DNA of 31,279 nt from Lindgomyces ingoldianus (taxonomy: Eukaryota; Ascomycota; Dothideomycetes; Pleosporales; Lindgomycetaceae): assembly GCF_010093535.1 (NCBI RefSeq), contig NW_022985189.1, forward strand, positions 854,771 through 886,049. The letters are read 5' to 3'. Below the pieces are notes generated by a model. That model was not told where the DNA came from. It saw nothing but the letters and a program-made list of their open reading frames with translations, and searched no databases. Position numbers and translations under genes: made by a program. This document shows, in pieces, positions 21,972-30,929 of the stretch (positions are counted from its first letter, which is position 1; the number at the start of each line of letters is the position of its first letter).

Positions 21972-22522
21972 AGGTCCCTCACTGCGTGGCGAGACACAAC
22001 CTCACCCAGACCTTCGGGATCGCACTACAGTAACCATCTGGCATTATATTTAATATATTATAAATCTACGCCTATCTTTCTTTCTAAGCTATATATGATC
22101 CTCCGGTAATATAGAGACCAGTATTCTGAGAGATCATATTTCGCCTAACAAGTATACGATATACGGAGAAATTCCCGGAATATACAGTCTTTATTTAATC
22201 CAAACCTTAAAAGTCTATGGACTTAATATTTAGAATCTAAGCTCCCTTTGTAGTCTCCTTAGCATCTAATAAATATTTGTTGTCACGAATAAACAGGGAG
22301 GTATTGGAGAAGGGTTGATTGGCGGTGCTAACAAGAAGATCAACAGTGTGACTAACACCACGCTTTTTCTCGTCGGAGGCTAATGTACTAGGAGAACAAT
22401 AGATATAGGACTGATGCGCATACAACCTGTATTTATATAAGCGTGGTATAATAATCGCGAAGGTCCAAAAAAAAACAAAGCGTCTCGCTACACGGTGTGT
22501 CTCGCCATGCAGTGAGGGACCT
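21972..22522. mobile_element. 551-bp terminal-inverted-repeat element (Tc1/mariner-type TA target)
   Basis: Inverted ends of at least 27 bp (AGGTCCCTCACTGC, then R, then TGGCGAGACACA) with one mismatch, and TA directly outside both ends (21970-21971, 22523-22524). Size and TA duplication fit a non-autonomous Tc1/mariner-like element. The minus-strand frame at 22237-22425 begins with TTG, not ATG, and shows no domain, so I do not call a gene. Confidence 0.78.
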
Positions 22523-23043
22523 TATAACACGGGGAGGTAAGTCTTATGGACAATCTTTTTGCTTTAAGCAGCAGTCAAATCCTGTCAGCCTCGCGTCTCT
22601 CGACCTAGGGTTAGGAACGACTTAAACGACCTAAACGACCTAAACGACCTAAACGACCTGAGCGACCTGAGCGACCTTAATGCCACCTGCGCTTAGAGTG
22701 CTTACGACTGTATTGCACTAGCTAAACATGATTTCCCAATTCTATGTGTTTGGTCAGAACAGAGAACTAGAAGTACCCCTTAATGCCTGAGGCATCGAGA
22801 GATCATAGAAATCAGGGTACGCTTTTGCCGTATTACGGAAGGTTGATACCAACTATACATATCAATTGATCATACAATTCACGATAGCTCTGCTGTTCCA
22901 TTGGCCTAGTTAACTAACAGGAGTATACGCAGCATCTCTGGAGCCATTTATTCTTCATCAGTGCTGTTGAATATACCTTTGAATTTGAATCTCACTTCGC
23001 TACCGTGTAGGACTCCACAAACTTGAGGAGAACTTGATTGAAG
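22523..23043. other. Intergenic region upstream of the transcription-factor remnant
   Basis: GC-normal and free of RIP. It contains the 9-bp minisatellite at 22618-22680 but no coding frame that I recognise. It probably held the promoter of the gene remnant that starts at 23044. Confidence 0.45.
22618..22680 (+). repeat. 9-bp minisatellite, seven units of CGACCTAAA type
   Basis: Seven consecutive 9-bp units: CGACTTAAA, three of CGACCTAAA, two of CGACCTGAG, then CGACCTTAA. An inverted relative of the same unit occurs at 23184-23237. Confidence 0.9.
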
Positions 23044-23175
23044 ATGCCACGCCGACCCCATACCAAGCTCCCTTTTGGATGTAATGTCTGCAAAATTGGA
23101 GAGTGAAGATATGGATTCTGATCTTAGCCACCGAACACCTTCAGTCTTGTCGTGTAATCGATATCAAGTATACAT
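23044..23175 (+). pseudogene. Remnant of a Zn2Cys6 (Gal4-type) transcription factor
   Basis: The ATG at 23044 opens a frame reading MPRRPHTKLPFGCNVCKI, the typical start of a fungal binuclear zinc-cluster protein (basic tail, then GCxxCK). It ends at a TGA at 23104. Shifting frame by one base at that point gives RVKIWILILATEHLQSCR, which lines up with the second half of the domain (RVKCDE...C..C), but several zinc-binding cysteines are replaced. I infer a one-base deletion plus later decay. A minisatellite starts right after. The family controls neighbouring metabolic genes in many fungi, so it may once have regulated the peroxidase gene downstream; that is speculation. Confidence 0.55.
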
Positions 23176-23183
23176 CATACATC

Positions 23184-23237
23184 TCGTTAGTGTCGTTCAT
23201 ATCGTTTATGTCGTTTACATCGTTTATGTTGTTTAGC
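23184..23237 (+). repeat. 9-bp minisatellite, six units of TCGTTTATG type
   Basis: Six 9-bp units (TCGTTAGTG, TCGTTCATA, TCGTTTATG, TCGTTTACA, TCGTTTATG, TTGTTTAGC). The reverse complement of the unit at 22618-22680 is TCGTTTAGG, so the two arrays are inverted copies about 500 bp apart. Confidence 0.85.
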
Positions 23238-23500
23238 ATTTTACGTCGTGCTATTGATGCGATTCTAGCCCTGCCTTGCATGAGTAAGCGGTCTGTTATG
23301 CTTCAGATAAGCAATGTGTCGTAAGCGCCTCACCATTCCTGTCATATTCTGCGGGCATTGGCTCGGGAACTTCTTCGGCTTGCACGCCTGGGCCAATGGA
23401 TACTACATAACCGACAGGCTTTTGCCAAGTCTAATATTTCAAGGGGCTGTTCACTCACGTATCCGCTCAAGCAGGGAGGTTAAAAAGACCTACTCTAAAG

Positions 23501-23507
23501 TATAAAG
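23501..23507 (+). promoter_or_regulatory. TATA box of the peroxidase gene
   Basis: TATAAAG stands 71 bp before the ATG, followed by a pyrimidine-rich stretch (repeats of CCTTTCCTAC) and a good start context (CCGCCATG). Pyrimidine-rich leaders are common before fungal transcription starts. Confidence 0.55.
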
Positions 23508-23577
23508 ACTCTGGTAACCTTTCCAATGTTACCTTCAACCTTTCCTACCTTTCCTACCTATCCTCAATACCGCCGCC

Positions 23578-24514
23578 ATGCACTTTACCTACACTTTTGT
23601 TTTTGCGGCTATGTGGAAGCAAGCCTCTGCGTTACAACACATCGACTCAAATGGGCTGAACATTAGGGAGGTTGCTAGAATTATCTCTACTAACAGCACA
23701 TTGAAGCCATACCACTTCACTTGGCGAGCCCCGTCCGCAGATGATGAACGTGCTCCATGCCCAATGCTCAACACTCTTGCAAACCACGGCTTCCTCCCGC
23801 ACAACGGTCGCGACATTACGCGCGATATCTTCTTGAAAGCCCTCACCGATGCTCTAAATTTTGATCAAGAAAGTGTGGACAGACTCTTTACCGGCGCTCT
23901 CAGCGCTGTGCCCAAGTTCAACTCTACTGTAAGCTGCCTTGATTTATTATAGAACTGATGCTGATCTACCTCCAGTCATTTGATCTCGGCATGCTCCACG
24001 TCAAGAACTTTATTGAACACGATGGAAGCACCTCTATGCAGGACGTGATAGTCGAACCACATGCTGTTTATCATGAACCCACCTTTAGGAACTTCATGAG
24101 CTACATCCCGAAAGACGCAAGCAGTATCACCATTCCTGCTGCTGCCAATGCCAAGGCCCGCCATTTCAAGGACATGAGCGAGATCAATCCACGATTTAGC
24201 ATCTTGCAGAGCCAACAGACGCCGATAATGCTCGAGATGGCATCGACATTTCTCGTCTTTAGTCAGGCCACACAGAACGTCGCTAACCGGTCCTACTTTG
24301 AATACTTTTTCCGTAAGTAAACTGGGTTTAATGTTATTCGTCATCTGATGACCAGATAGGCAACCAACGATTACCGGTCGAGCTCGGTTGGGCCCCGCCA
24401 CGGATGGAGATTCTTTTCACCAACAGGTCTAGGGAGATTGCAGCTGCGCTGATCAAAGAATTACCCACGGACGTTCCATTCCTGTATAATCCTAGTGATA
24501 TGGGGTCAGCCTAG
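23578..24514 (+). CDS. Heme-thiolate peroxidase (chloroperoxidase/peroxygenase family), three exons
   Basis: Exons 23578-23928, 23976-24312 and 24360-24514 join in frame to a 280-residue protein. The two introns are 47 nt each, GT-AG, with CTGAT branch sites. Residues 60-62 form the family's PCP motif (APCPMLNTLANHGFLPHNGR), with Cys61 as the expected heme-iron ligand. Residues 131-133 are the EHD motif followed by GSTS, matching the distal heme pocket. Near the C-terminus RLPVELGWAPP matches the conserved end of the family. Residues 1-18 are hydrophobic and may be a secretion signal. Such enzymes use hydrogen peroxide to oxidise or halogenate organic substrates, usually outside the cell. No stops or RIP changes are seen, so it looks functional. 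It lies between a dead transcription factor and a LINE fragment that begins within about 100 bp of its stop. Substrate is unknown. Confidence 0.92.
23929..23975 (+). other. Intron 1 of the peroxidase gene
   Basis: GTAAGC donor after ACT, CTGAT branch candidates near 23955-23965, acceptor CCTCCAG. Phase 0, 47 nt. Its removal joins FNST to SFDLGM, restoring the conserved run up to EHD. Confidence 0.88.
24313..24359 (+). other. Intron 2 of the peroxidase gene
   Basis: GTAAGT donor, CTGATGAC branch candidate near 24345, acceptor GATAG. Phase 1, 47 nt. Splicing makes an Arg codon across the junction and restores the family's C-terminal RLP.ELGW motif. Without it the frame stops six bases on. Confidence 0.87.
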
Positions 24515-24599
24515 TCAAGTGACCATTATTAGTCAAGCGACCTATTTCTCATAAAACATACTAGATTGCTTGGCAGAATAGGCAAAGATCAAAAGGATT

Positions 24600-25510
24600 T
24601 GTTAGCTATCACGCATATAACAGGAGTACAAGACCTATATTTATGTAAAAGAGTAAGGTCCTATTGTGCCGCATCTCTGCTGCAGAATCGGCCTGACTTC
24701 TCTGCAAATTCTAATATCGCATCCAATTCCTTTTTCACTATATCCTTTGATATCATTGAAGTCATGCTGTTGATACGGGGCCCTATCCATATCCGTAGCC
24801 TTTGTCGGAACCCCTGGAGTCTCGGGAAGTCGATGAACACGTGCGCTAACGTCTCTTTCTCCGCACTCGTAGGCTTCGTCCTGCAGTTTTCCGAATCTTT
24901 TGCGGTAGCTATTGAGCCAGGAGTGGCCCGTTCACATTTGCGCCGATAAGTTTGCTTGGCGCCTAGGTCGTCAGTCGTACAGTTTGCGCACGTGTTTTCC
25001 TGGCAGATGTCCTGGTGGCCGGGGACCCAGGCAAGTTGTAGCTTGATGTTGCTGTCCTTGCTGAGTCGTTCAGCTTCTATGAGCGTCCGCTGAATGATGT
25101 GATGTCCTGACTGTCTTTGCGGATTGGCTATTGCTTGGATTGCGGCCTTTGAGTCACTGAGGACGGTGTAGGAGTTCGGAGTAGGGGCTTGGTTAACAGC
25201 GTTTCTCATGTGGTTTCTACGGATCATGACCAGGGCAAATTATATTGCGATGAGCTCCGCTGCATATACTTTCCAAAAGCTGTTCGACCCTCCACCGATA
25301 CATATCTTGTGCTCTATCTCCTGTTGAGATCTTAGCACTGTGGCCGCTGCGCCGAGATTGTTATTCTTTCCAGAACCGTCCATAAAAACCACAGATCGTG
25401 GGTCAGCTGAGAGTAATTCTTACATCTTTTTGGCTTCATCTCCGCCAAGCGCGGCCTTTATCGTAGGAAAGGGTGAGCATCTCTACGGCTCGGGCGGTAC
25501 TAAGCAGGGA
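24600..25510 (-). pseudogene. 3' part of a Tad-like LINE: RNase H domain and C-terminus (minus strand)
   Basis: Minus-strand translation gives an RNase H domain: VVFMDGSGKNN (first Asp, about 25380), AAELIAI (Glu, about 25250), VLSDSKAAIQAI (second Asp, about 25150) and LAWVPGHQ (about 25035). The usual NEKAD after it is degraded to QENTCA. A Tad-type tail follows to 24661 (AHVFIDFPRLQGFRQRL). One TAA stop breaks the frame at about 25241, and the frame shifts upstream of 25400. RNase H after reverse transcriptase is typical of fungal Tad1/I-clade LINEs. There is no reverse transcriptase here. The 3' end lies just downstream of, and convergent with, the peroxidase gene. Base composition is normal, so RIP has been light. 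Confidence 0.85.
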
Positions 25511-25517
25511 TGTTGTC

Positions 25518-25563
25518 GATCACGTGATCTCAAGTAATCAATCAGTCACCTGATTGATTACTT
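25518..25563. repeat. Two adjacent palindromes at the LINE fragment boundary
   Basis: GATCACGTGATC (25518-25529) is a perfect 12-bp palindrome. Next to it, AAGTAATCAATCAG (25532-25545) and CTGATTGATTACTT (25550-25563) form a perfect 14-bp stem with a 4-base loop. They mark the switch from LINE to AT-rich DNA. Confidence 0.8.
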
Positions 25564-25647
25564 AAGTGCAATTATCGCAATTAAGCGCTATTAACAATCT
25601 TACAATTCTCGCCACCTAATTGTGTTCTAGATATTATATAACTACTA

Positions 25648-27041
25648 ACGTATTTCACAAGCAAGCGGTCCACACAAGTAAATAGTCTACTCTAATAACA
25701 TTTTATTTTATAACACTTCTATTAATTAATTATATAATAGAAAAACCTAATTTATAATATTTACTTTATAAATAGTATAAGTTTTCATTTATTAACTTTA
25801 CTAGTAGTAGTAGTTATAGCATAATTAATTTTATAGTGTATTAGCTAATATTATACGATTTTAGATTTTTCTATATATTTTACTTATGTTGCGTCGCTAA
25901 AAGGTCAACCTTCTAACTAGCACAGCAGAAGAATATATATAGACGGATAATTGTATGCGACAGCTAATTATTTAATAGGTAATTTAAATTTACTTTAATT
26001 ATAATGTATGTTACAAGCAAGTTTCTTACACACCTAAGTTACTTACTTTTACTAAGACTCTACTAAACTACTTTTTTATGCTAATGCATTCCTAACAACA
26101 CTACTTAGACGCGCTAAAAGAACATTAGATACAACTTACGCTCTAGGCTTTTAAATAAAACGCAACACTTTTAAAATAACATGCTGTAGCTATGTATAAG
26201 GTCTTTTAAAACTAATAAATAATTTATATGCTAGATAACCTTTACAAGCTAATTCTATAGCTAACTTACAAAAGCTAGGTAATAATAAAAAGTAGGTAAT
26301 TATTAAGCCTATGCTTAAACTATATGCGCAAGGATTTTCCTCTTAGCTAGTAGCTATAGCTAATATAGCTAATTCTTTGCACGCTAAGTGTAATCTAGGC
26401 TATGTTAGTATAAACTAGCTTATTATATTTATAAAGCGTTATCTAAAGCTTAAAGTAAAGTTTTAGGCATAAGTATAGTTAGTAGATATCTAGCCTATTA
26501 TAAAGCCTGTTTTATTAAAGTTGTACATGTTATTATTTTAGATACTATACTTAGCTTTAATATTCTCTATAAATCTAAACTAGCTCTAAGTTACTTTAGA
26601 ATCTTTATAAAAAGCTGTTTTATAGTTATACTTACACTTAAACTTTACTTTAAGCTTTAGATAATCTCTTATAACTTAAAGTAAAATAAAAGATTATATA
26701 AATCTAAGTTAAGTATATGCTCTATAATAACTAATTTTTTTTTAATTAGTTAATTTCTATACGTTAGCTTTATAATTATATTAATATATAAAGTGCTAAA
26801 ATTTTATTAAAGTAGTGTAAAGCCGCTAGTCTTTACAGAGGATAATAATGCACTGTAAGGTTAGAAGCAGGTTGTACTACAGTCCTTACTCGCGACAAGT
26901 ATATATATACTATTCTGTACGCAGATTAATTGTTGATTACTTATTCACACTATTTAGTTGTAATATTAGCGCAGTGGCATAGAGCTTTGTTCATACAAGT
27001 AGACTGTTTGCTTGTGTAGACTACTTGCTTATAAAATACGT
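25648..27041. mobile_element. Third type of TA-flanked inverted-repeat element, holding a foldback copy
   Basis: Left end ACGTATTTCACAAGCAAGCG after TA (25646-25647); right end, reverse-complemented, ACGTATTTTATAAGCAAGTA, with TA at 27042-27043. A second motif, AGTCTACT, recurs further in on both ends. The ACGTA start relates it to the Fot1-like elements, but the inner repeat differs. The body is AT-converted with no readable transposase. Foldback copy 5 (26004 to about 26672) is inserted inside. Confidence 0.65.
26004..26672 (-). mobile_element. Fot1-derived foldback element, copy 5, truncated
   Basis: Starts ATGTATGTTACAAGCAAG after TA (26002-26003) and follows the foldback arm, including the transposase 5' region, to about 26480. 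It then turns round at the mirror image of the shared junction (AGTTAGTAGATATCTAGC), so it has the orientation of copy 3. Homology stops at about 26672, so the outer part of the right arm is lost. Confidence 0.72.
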
Positions 27042-27043
27042 TA

Positions 27044-27632
27044 TATAAAGACCTCTAGCTAAGAATTAAAGATTTTACTCTTTTTCTTAGTATTTTAAGC
27101 CTTGTATTTACTTAATTCTATTTATAGACATCTATAATCTTTTCTTTAAGATTATAACATACTCTAATAATTTAAAAATGCTTTAAGAACGCAGAGCTTA
27201 GAATAGTTAGAGGTATGCATTAGTAGTAAAACTTTTAACTATCTCTATAAGTTCTAATTTAATTTATATAATTAATAGCTTATTTTAAAGCTTATTTTAA
27301 TCTTAATATTTTCTTTTTATAATTTATTTTTATTCTAAAATTTTAGCTAGCTAATTTAGATAGAATTAAACAATATTTAGCAGCTAATAACTTTAGTAAT
27401 ACTAAATAGAAAATATAAAAGTAAAATTCTAGTTTTATAGTACTATATATACGTTATTAGATAAAGTAAGAAAACAAAGTAAAAAAAAGTATATTTTAAA
27501 TTAAGAAAGTTACTACTAATATATAACAGAGTATTAATACTTAACTAGTAATTTATACGTACTACTCTATAAATTAATCTACTTAATACTTTATATATTA
27601 AAATCCTATTCGTTTAGGTATTAAACTAAGTA
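27044..27632. other. AT-rich, RIP-like DNA without recognisable content
   Basis: No frame, domain or terminal repeat was found. The only link to other sequence is GCAGAGCTTAGAATAGT near 27189, which recurs at 27949 in the 95-bp tandem repeat. Confidence 0.5.
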
Positions 27633-27637
27633 TTACC

Positions 27638-27837
27638 TATAAGAATAGAATAGTAGGTAGCATAGATAGCACTAAAAGCAAGGTCTTTAGAGAAGTAGAA
27701 GTGTATTGTAAGAGAGATGAATCGCTTCCAAGCCTCGCTTGTTAGGATTCATGCTTATATACGAAGCACAGGTCATGTGACCTATAAACAGGTTAGGTGA
27801 GGCTATACTAGCCTGTTTTAGAACATTCAACCTTATA
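27638..27837 (-). repeat. Solo LTR (200 bp), RIPed relative of the one at 9898
   Basis: The reverse complement aligns end to end with the LTR at 9898-10098, including TATATAAGCATGAATCC and the TCTCTTACAATACACT block. Flanks TTACC (27633-27637) and TTAGC (27838-27842) match in four of five bases. It carries more C-to-T changes than its sister and so has been exposed to RIP. Confidence 0.8.
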
Positions 27838-27859
27838 TTAGCCTTTTAAAGTATAATAT

Positions 27860-28044
27860 AGTACTAGCAATAGAGTAGTAATAGTAGTATATAAAGTAGT
27901 TTTTTTTCTAGAGGCGTTCCCCCCCTTGAACCCTCCCTATACATAGGCAGAGCTTAGAATAGTAAGAGGCATATAATAGTAATATATAAAGTAGCTGTTT
28001 TCTAGGGGCGTTTCCTCCTCTCTCTCTATACATAGGTATGTATG
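27860..28044. repeat. Two tandem units of about 95 bp
   Basis: Each unit contains TATATAAAGTAG, a pyrimidine-rich stretch after CTAGRGGCGTT, and CTATACATAGG. The shared TATATAAAG is offset by 95 bp (27888 and 27983). They lie against the broken end of the LINE. Confidence 0.7.
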
Positions 28045-28045
28045 C

Positions 28046-29448
28046 TATCGTTGTTTAACCTCGAAGTTGACGTGGGTGGAAAGAACGATCTCATGAGTAG
28101 CTCGGCTTTTCCCTCGTTTCCGTAACCATTTGTTGTCCCGATGAAAGTGGTGGGAAATTGGAGTAGTCGGTCCCTGGCTCAGTGTATCTTGCGGCTTTCC
28201 AGAGTAAATTTCCGTTAGCTGCTCGGTCTAGGAAGTCTTTCCAGTGCTTAGACTTCGCGCACTCGATGGCCTTGGCCCATTCCTCCCTGCGCCCTTGCAT
28301 TTGCAGGAATAACTCCTGCGTCGTTTGATGTTCGCGGCCGAGTCGAGCGGAGAACGTTTGCCATTGCCGTCTCGCTTTATTGTACGTTCTCCGTTTCTCT
28401 TTCAAGTCCGGGGTGAACCAACGTTTCGAATAAGGGCATGGATTTGCCAAGGGGTGAGTTCTTCAACAGTTGCTGCTGATATCCTGGTAAATTGCTCAAC
28501 TGCCTCACCAAGTTGGTCTCATGTCTCGATCTCGGTGATGGTTCCAACGCGCTGTGTTATCAACTCCCCAACTCTGTTCTAGTCTGTCTGTTCGTACATT
28601 CGGCGCAGCGGTCTATCACTTCTGCGTTGGACGGGGAAGTTCCATTCAGAGAAGACTCCGCGATGGTCGGAGCCGTAGTTCTCACGGTAGATTTGGCATT
28701 TAGTGAGTCGGGATGACACGTTGCTCAGGGTCAGGTCGATCGTTGACCTGCTTCCTGGCCGAGTTACTGTCCGGCAAGGCGCTTCACCTCTTTGGAGCTG
28801 GTGATACAGGTTGTGCTGTTCCATGAAGCTGATCAGGCTTGCGGATTCTCCTACCCTGTATGGTTGGATGTTGTCACCTCGCCACATGGGGTCTTGACGG
28901 CTGAAGTCTCCCCCTATTATCATCTCGCACCGTTCATTGGGGTCCGCCGAATTCTGTGTGATCGTTGCGTTGAGGGCTTTCAGGATGGCCTGGAGTTCAG
29001 TTTCTGCTACTTTGCGGGTACCGCCAATGGGTGGGACGTAAACGGAGAAGATTAGGACTGGCCCCAAGGATGTATTGACTGCTACTCCTGTAGTGTCAAG
29101 ACTATCGCATTGAATTCGTCTCTGCGCTGACGGCGAGAGTCATTTGTTGACGTAGATAAGGCTGCGGCAACGTCCTTGGCTAATGGAGGTGGGATTTGGT
29201 TGATACAGCTGGCAGCAGGGATGTTGCGTATGTGTTCTGTAGTAAGAGACGGAGGGCTCTTGGATCAAAAGAATATCAAGTTCCGCTGTTTGCGTGTCGT
29301 TGATCAGGGCCTCCATGCAGGCATTAGACTGCATAGCGTTCAATTGGAGTATCCGGAGGGACGTCGTTATACGAACCGCGGAAATCTGGTGGCCCGATTG
29401 GTGCATTCCACAGCTTGCGTATGGTGATTCTGATTGCAGTCCGCGCAT
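28046..29448 (-). pseudogene. Tad-like LINE ORF2, endonuclease part only (minus strand)
   Basis: The minus strand encodes an APE-type endonuclease. It begins LRILQLNAMQSNACMEAL, then ILLIQEPSVS (catalytic Glu, about 29270), SVYVPPIGG, GGDFSRQDPMW (normally GDFN.H.P.W, so two key residues are changed), RSTIDLTLSN and GSDHRGV (about 28670). The pre-RT linker follows (WFTPDLKEKRR, YNKARRQW). At least one TGA stop (a former CGA, about 29140) and further breaks near 28575 and 28110 split the frame. It ends at about 28046, before any reverse transcriptase. The RNase H piece at 24600-25510 may be the other end of the same element. Only light RIP. Confidence 0.85.
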
Positions 29449-30560
29449 CGGGCTTGGGACCCTCCCGGACAGTCACTTTTATCATGGTCATCCAAACAAT
29501 AGGCACATCTCCGTTGTTCCTTGCAGTTCCAAGCTAGGTGTCCCACGCTCAGGCAGCGGTAGCATCTCTTTCTCCTCGGTTCGTATGGTTCGACACTGCC
29601 TATGCATTGGCTTCCGAAAACAACCCCGTTTCAAATAGCCCATTCTACCGCGCTCGGACTGTCGAACCATACACCTAGGGAGGCATGTCTTCCCAAGGGT
29701 GTGTCCTTCCGTTTGAGCCATGCCATGTCTACGATGCGGAAGCCTCTTGAGCTAAAATCGTTTTCTTCTAGGAGCTTGTCCATCCATGGCTGCGCCTTTA
29801 TCGCCCAATCTGACTTCATCGTTTGGGGTGCGGTGGATCACGATTCCATACCGGGGTCTGTCGATTTTGGTTTTCGGATGAAGGTCTGCTAGCCATTCAT
29901 GTTTGGACGCCAGTTCTTTAGATCTTTCATCTCTGAAGCGGATGACATAGCCGAATCTAGTAATTCCTACACCTGCTATTTTTGTCTCTTTCGTGCTTTC
30001 GTGCTTTCGTGCTTTTCCAGGGTATCGATCCATACTGTTGCCCTTTTTGCGTCCAGGTACCTAGTGAATTGTTGCGCTGATTCGCCGCGTTTCCCCCAGA
30101 CCCATCTTCTTGCGTCACCTGAGGGATTGTGATCCGCAAGGTTGTGGGTCCAGCCACGCTTTGGTTGCTGGTGTCGGTGGACTGCGAGAGAGAGAGGCTG
30201 GGCTAACTCGGGATACCGCTTAATGCGATTGCTGCCCATGTGGGTGTGGGAAGCTTGGCGTTCTTGATTTTCTTTTCGACCGTAGCGCCGAGTCTCTCTT
30301 CTGTGCCAATAGGCGCGTTTTCAACCGCAATAGACAGCTTGTTTGTGACCGATGAGTTGATTCTTTCCACCAGAGATGTTTCCAACGTTTCAAGGTATTG
30401 CTTTATTGTCACACTGTCGAATCTGAGGTAATATTGGGTTACTTTCTCGCACTGCTGGACACGTTCGGTAAGTTCTTCGAAGAGACTTTTGTCGATGCTG
30501 ATTGTCCTGGCTTGGCTCTTAGATTGAGTCTGGTGGCTTTGTAGGTACCAGCTTTTGACA
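29367..30560 (-). pseudogene. Tad-like LINE ORF1 with three zinc knuckles (minus strand)
   Basis: ORF1 encodes the nucleic-acid-binding protein of the LINE. From 30560 leftwards a coiled-coil-like N-terminus (DKSLFEELTERVQQCEKV, then MTIKQYLETLE) is followed by a middle domain (RFGYVIRFRDERSKEL, RPRYGIVIHRTP). Near 29390-29570 come three knuckles: CYRCLSVGHLAWNC, CAYCLDDHDKSDC and CADCNQNHHTQAVEC. The frame ends TAA at 29367-29369, overlapping the ORF2 start by about 80 nt. Breaks: a TAG after IALSGIPS (about 30203), and frame shifts around an 8-bp repeat at 29988-30016 and near 29640. It is not functional. The true start is uncertain. Confidence 0.8.
29988..30016. repeat. 8-bp tandem repeat inside LINE ORF1
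   Basis: CTTTCGTG repeated three times plus a partial unit. Its length is not a multiple of three, so the expansion shifts the ORF1 frame. Confidence 0.85.
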
Positions 30561-30900
30561 TGTTTCTAGAAGGCGGATAGCTGCATTTGCGCCGAGTTGC
30601 TCTTTCTTTTAGACGTTGTACGGGCTTTCCCTCTCGTGTTCATCCCGAGTTGGTGTTCTCGGCTAGCGCTCACAGGCCACCGTTGTCACGTCCCCGGACG
30701 CGGCGTCCACAATTCTTTCTACGTACTAAATATCCCTCGTGGTTTTTCTTCCTCGCTCTCTGATTCGATTCTCTTAATTCGCTAGATCGATCGATCGATT
30801 GATTGATTGATTGATTCCTACTCGATTTCAGTCGCGATTTCTCCGCAGCTATGCCCGGATTAGCTGACGTGGCAGACAGCCGACGTGACCCTGTACAGCG
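30561..30900 (-). other. Probable 5' region of the LINE
   Basis: GC-normal sequence upstream of LINE ORF1 with no frame that I recognise, including the simple repeat at 30785-30816. Its right limit, near 30900-30930, is set by the change to AT-converted DNA. Could be the LINE 5' untranslated region or host flank. Confidence 0.4.
30785..30816. repeat. Microsatellite (GATC)3(GATT)5
   Basis: Three GATC units pass directly into five GATT units; a C-to-T change in the unit followed by expansion would explain the two blocks. Confidence 0.92.
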
Positions 30901-30929
30901 GACTGTTAGCTGGTGAAGGGAAAAAACTA

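Noticed and set aside
21694..22033. Short plus-strand frames between the foldback elements and the inverted-repeat element
   Set aside because: No known motif and no convincing introns; one frame runs into the inverted repeat.
22237..22425. Minus-strand frame in the 551-bp inverted-repeat element
   Set aside because: It starts at TTG; the first ATG gives a very short peptide. No domain recognised.
22603..22620. Telomere-like CTAGGGTTAGG before the 9-bp minisatellite
   Set aside because: Only one TTAGGG-like unit is present, so there is no telomeric array.
23589..24401. Minus-strand open frames opposite the peroxidase gene
   Set aside because: They are shadows of the plus-strand exons, which have the conserved motifs and splice sites.
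26968..27000. tRNA-like A-box (TAGCGCAGTGG) near the right end of the TIR element
   Set aside because: No B-box or cloverleaf can be folded around it, and it lies in the subterminal repeat of the element at 25648-27041.
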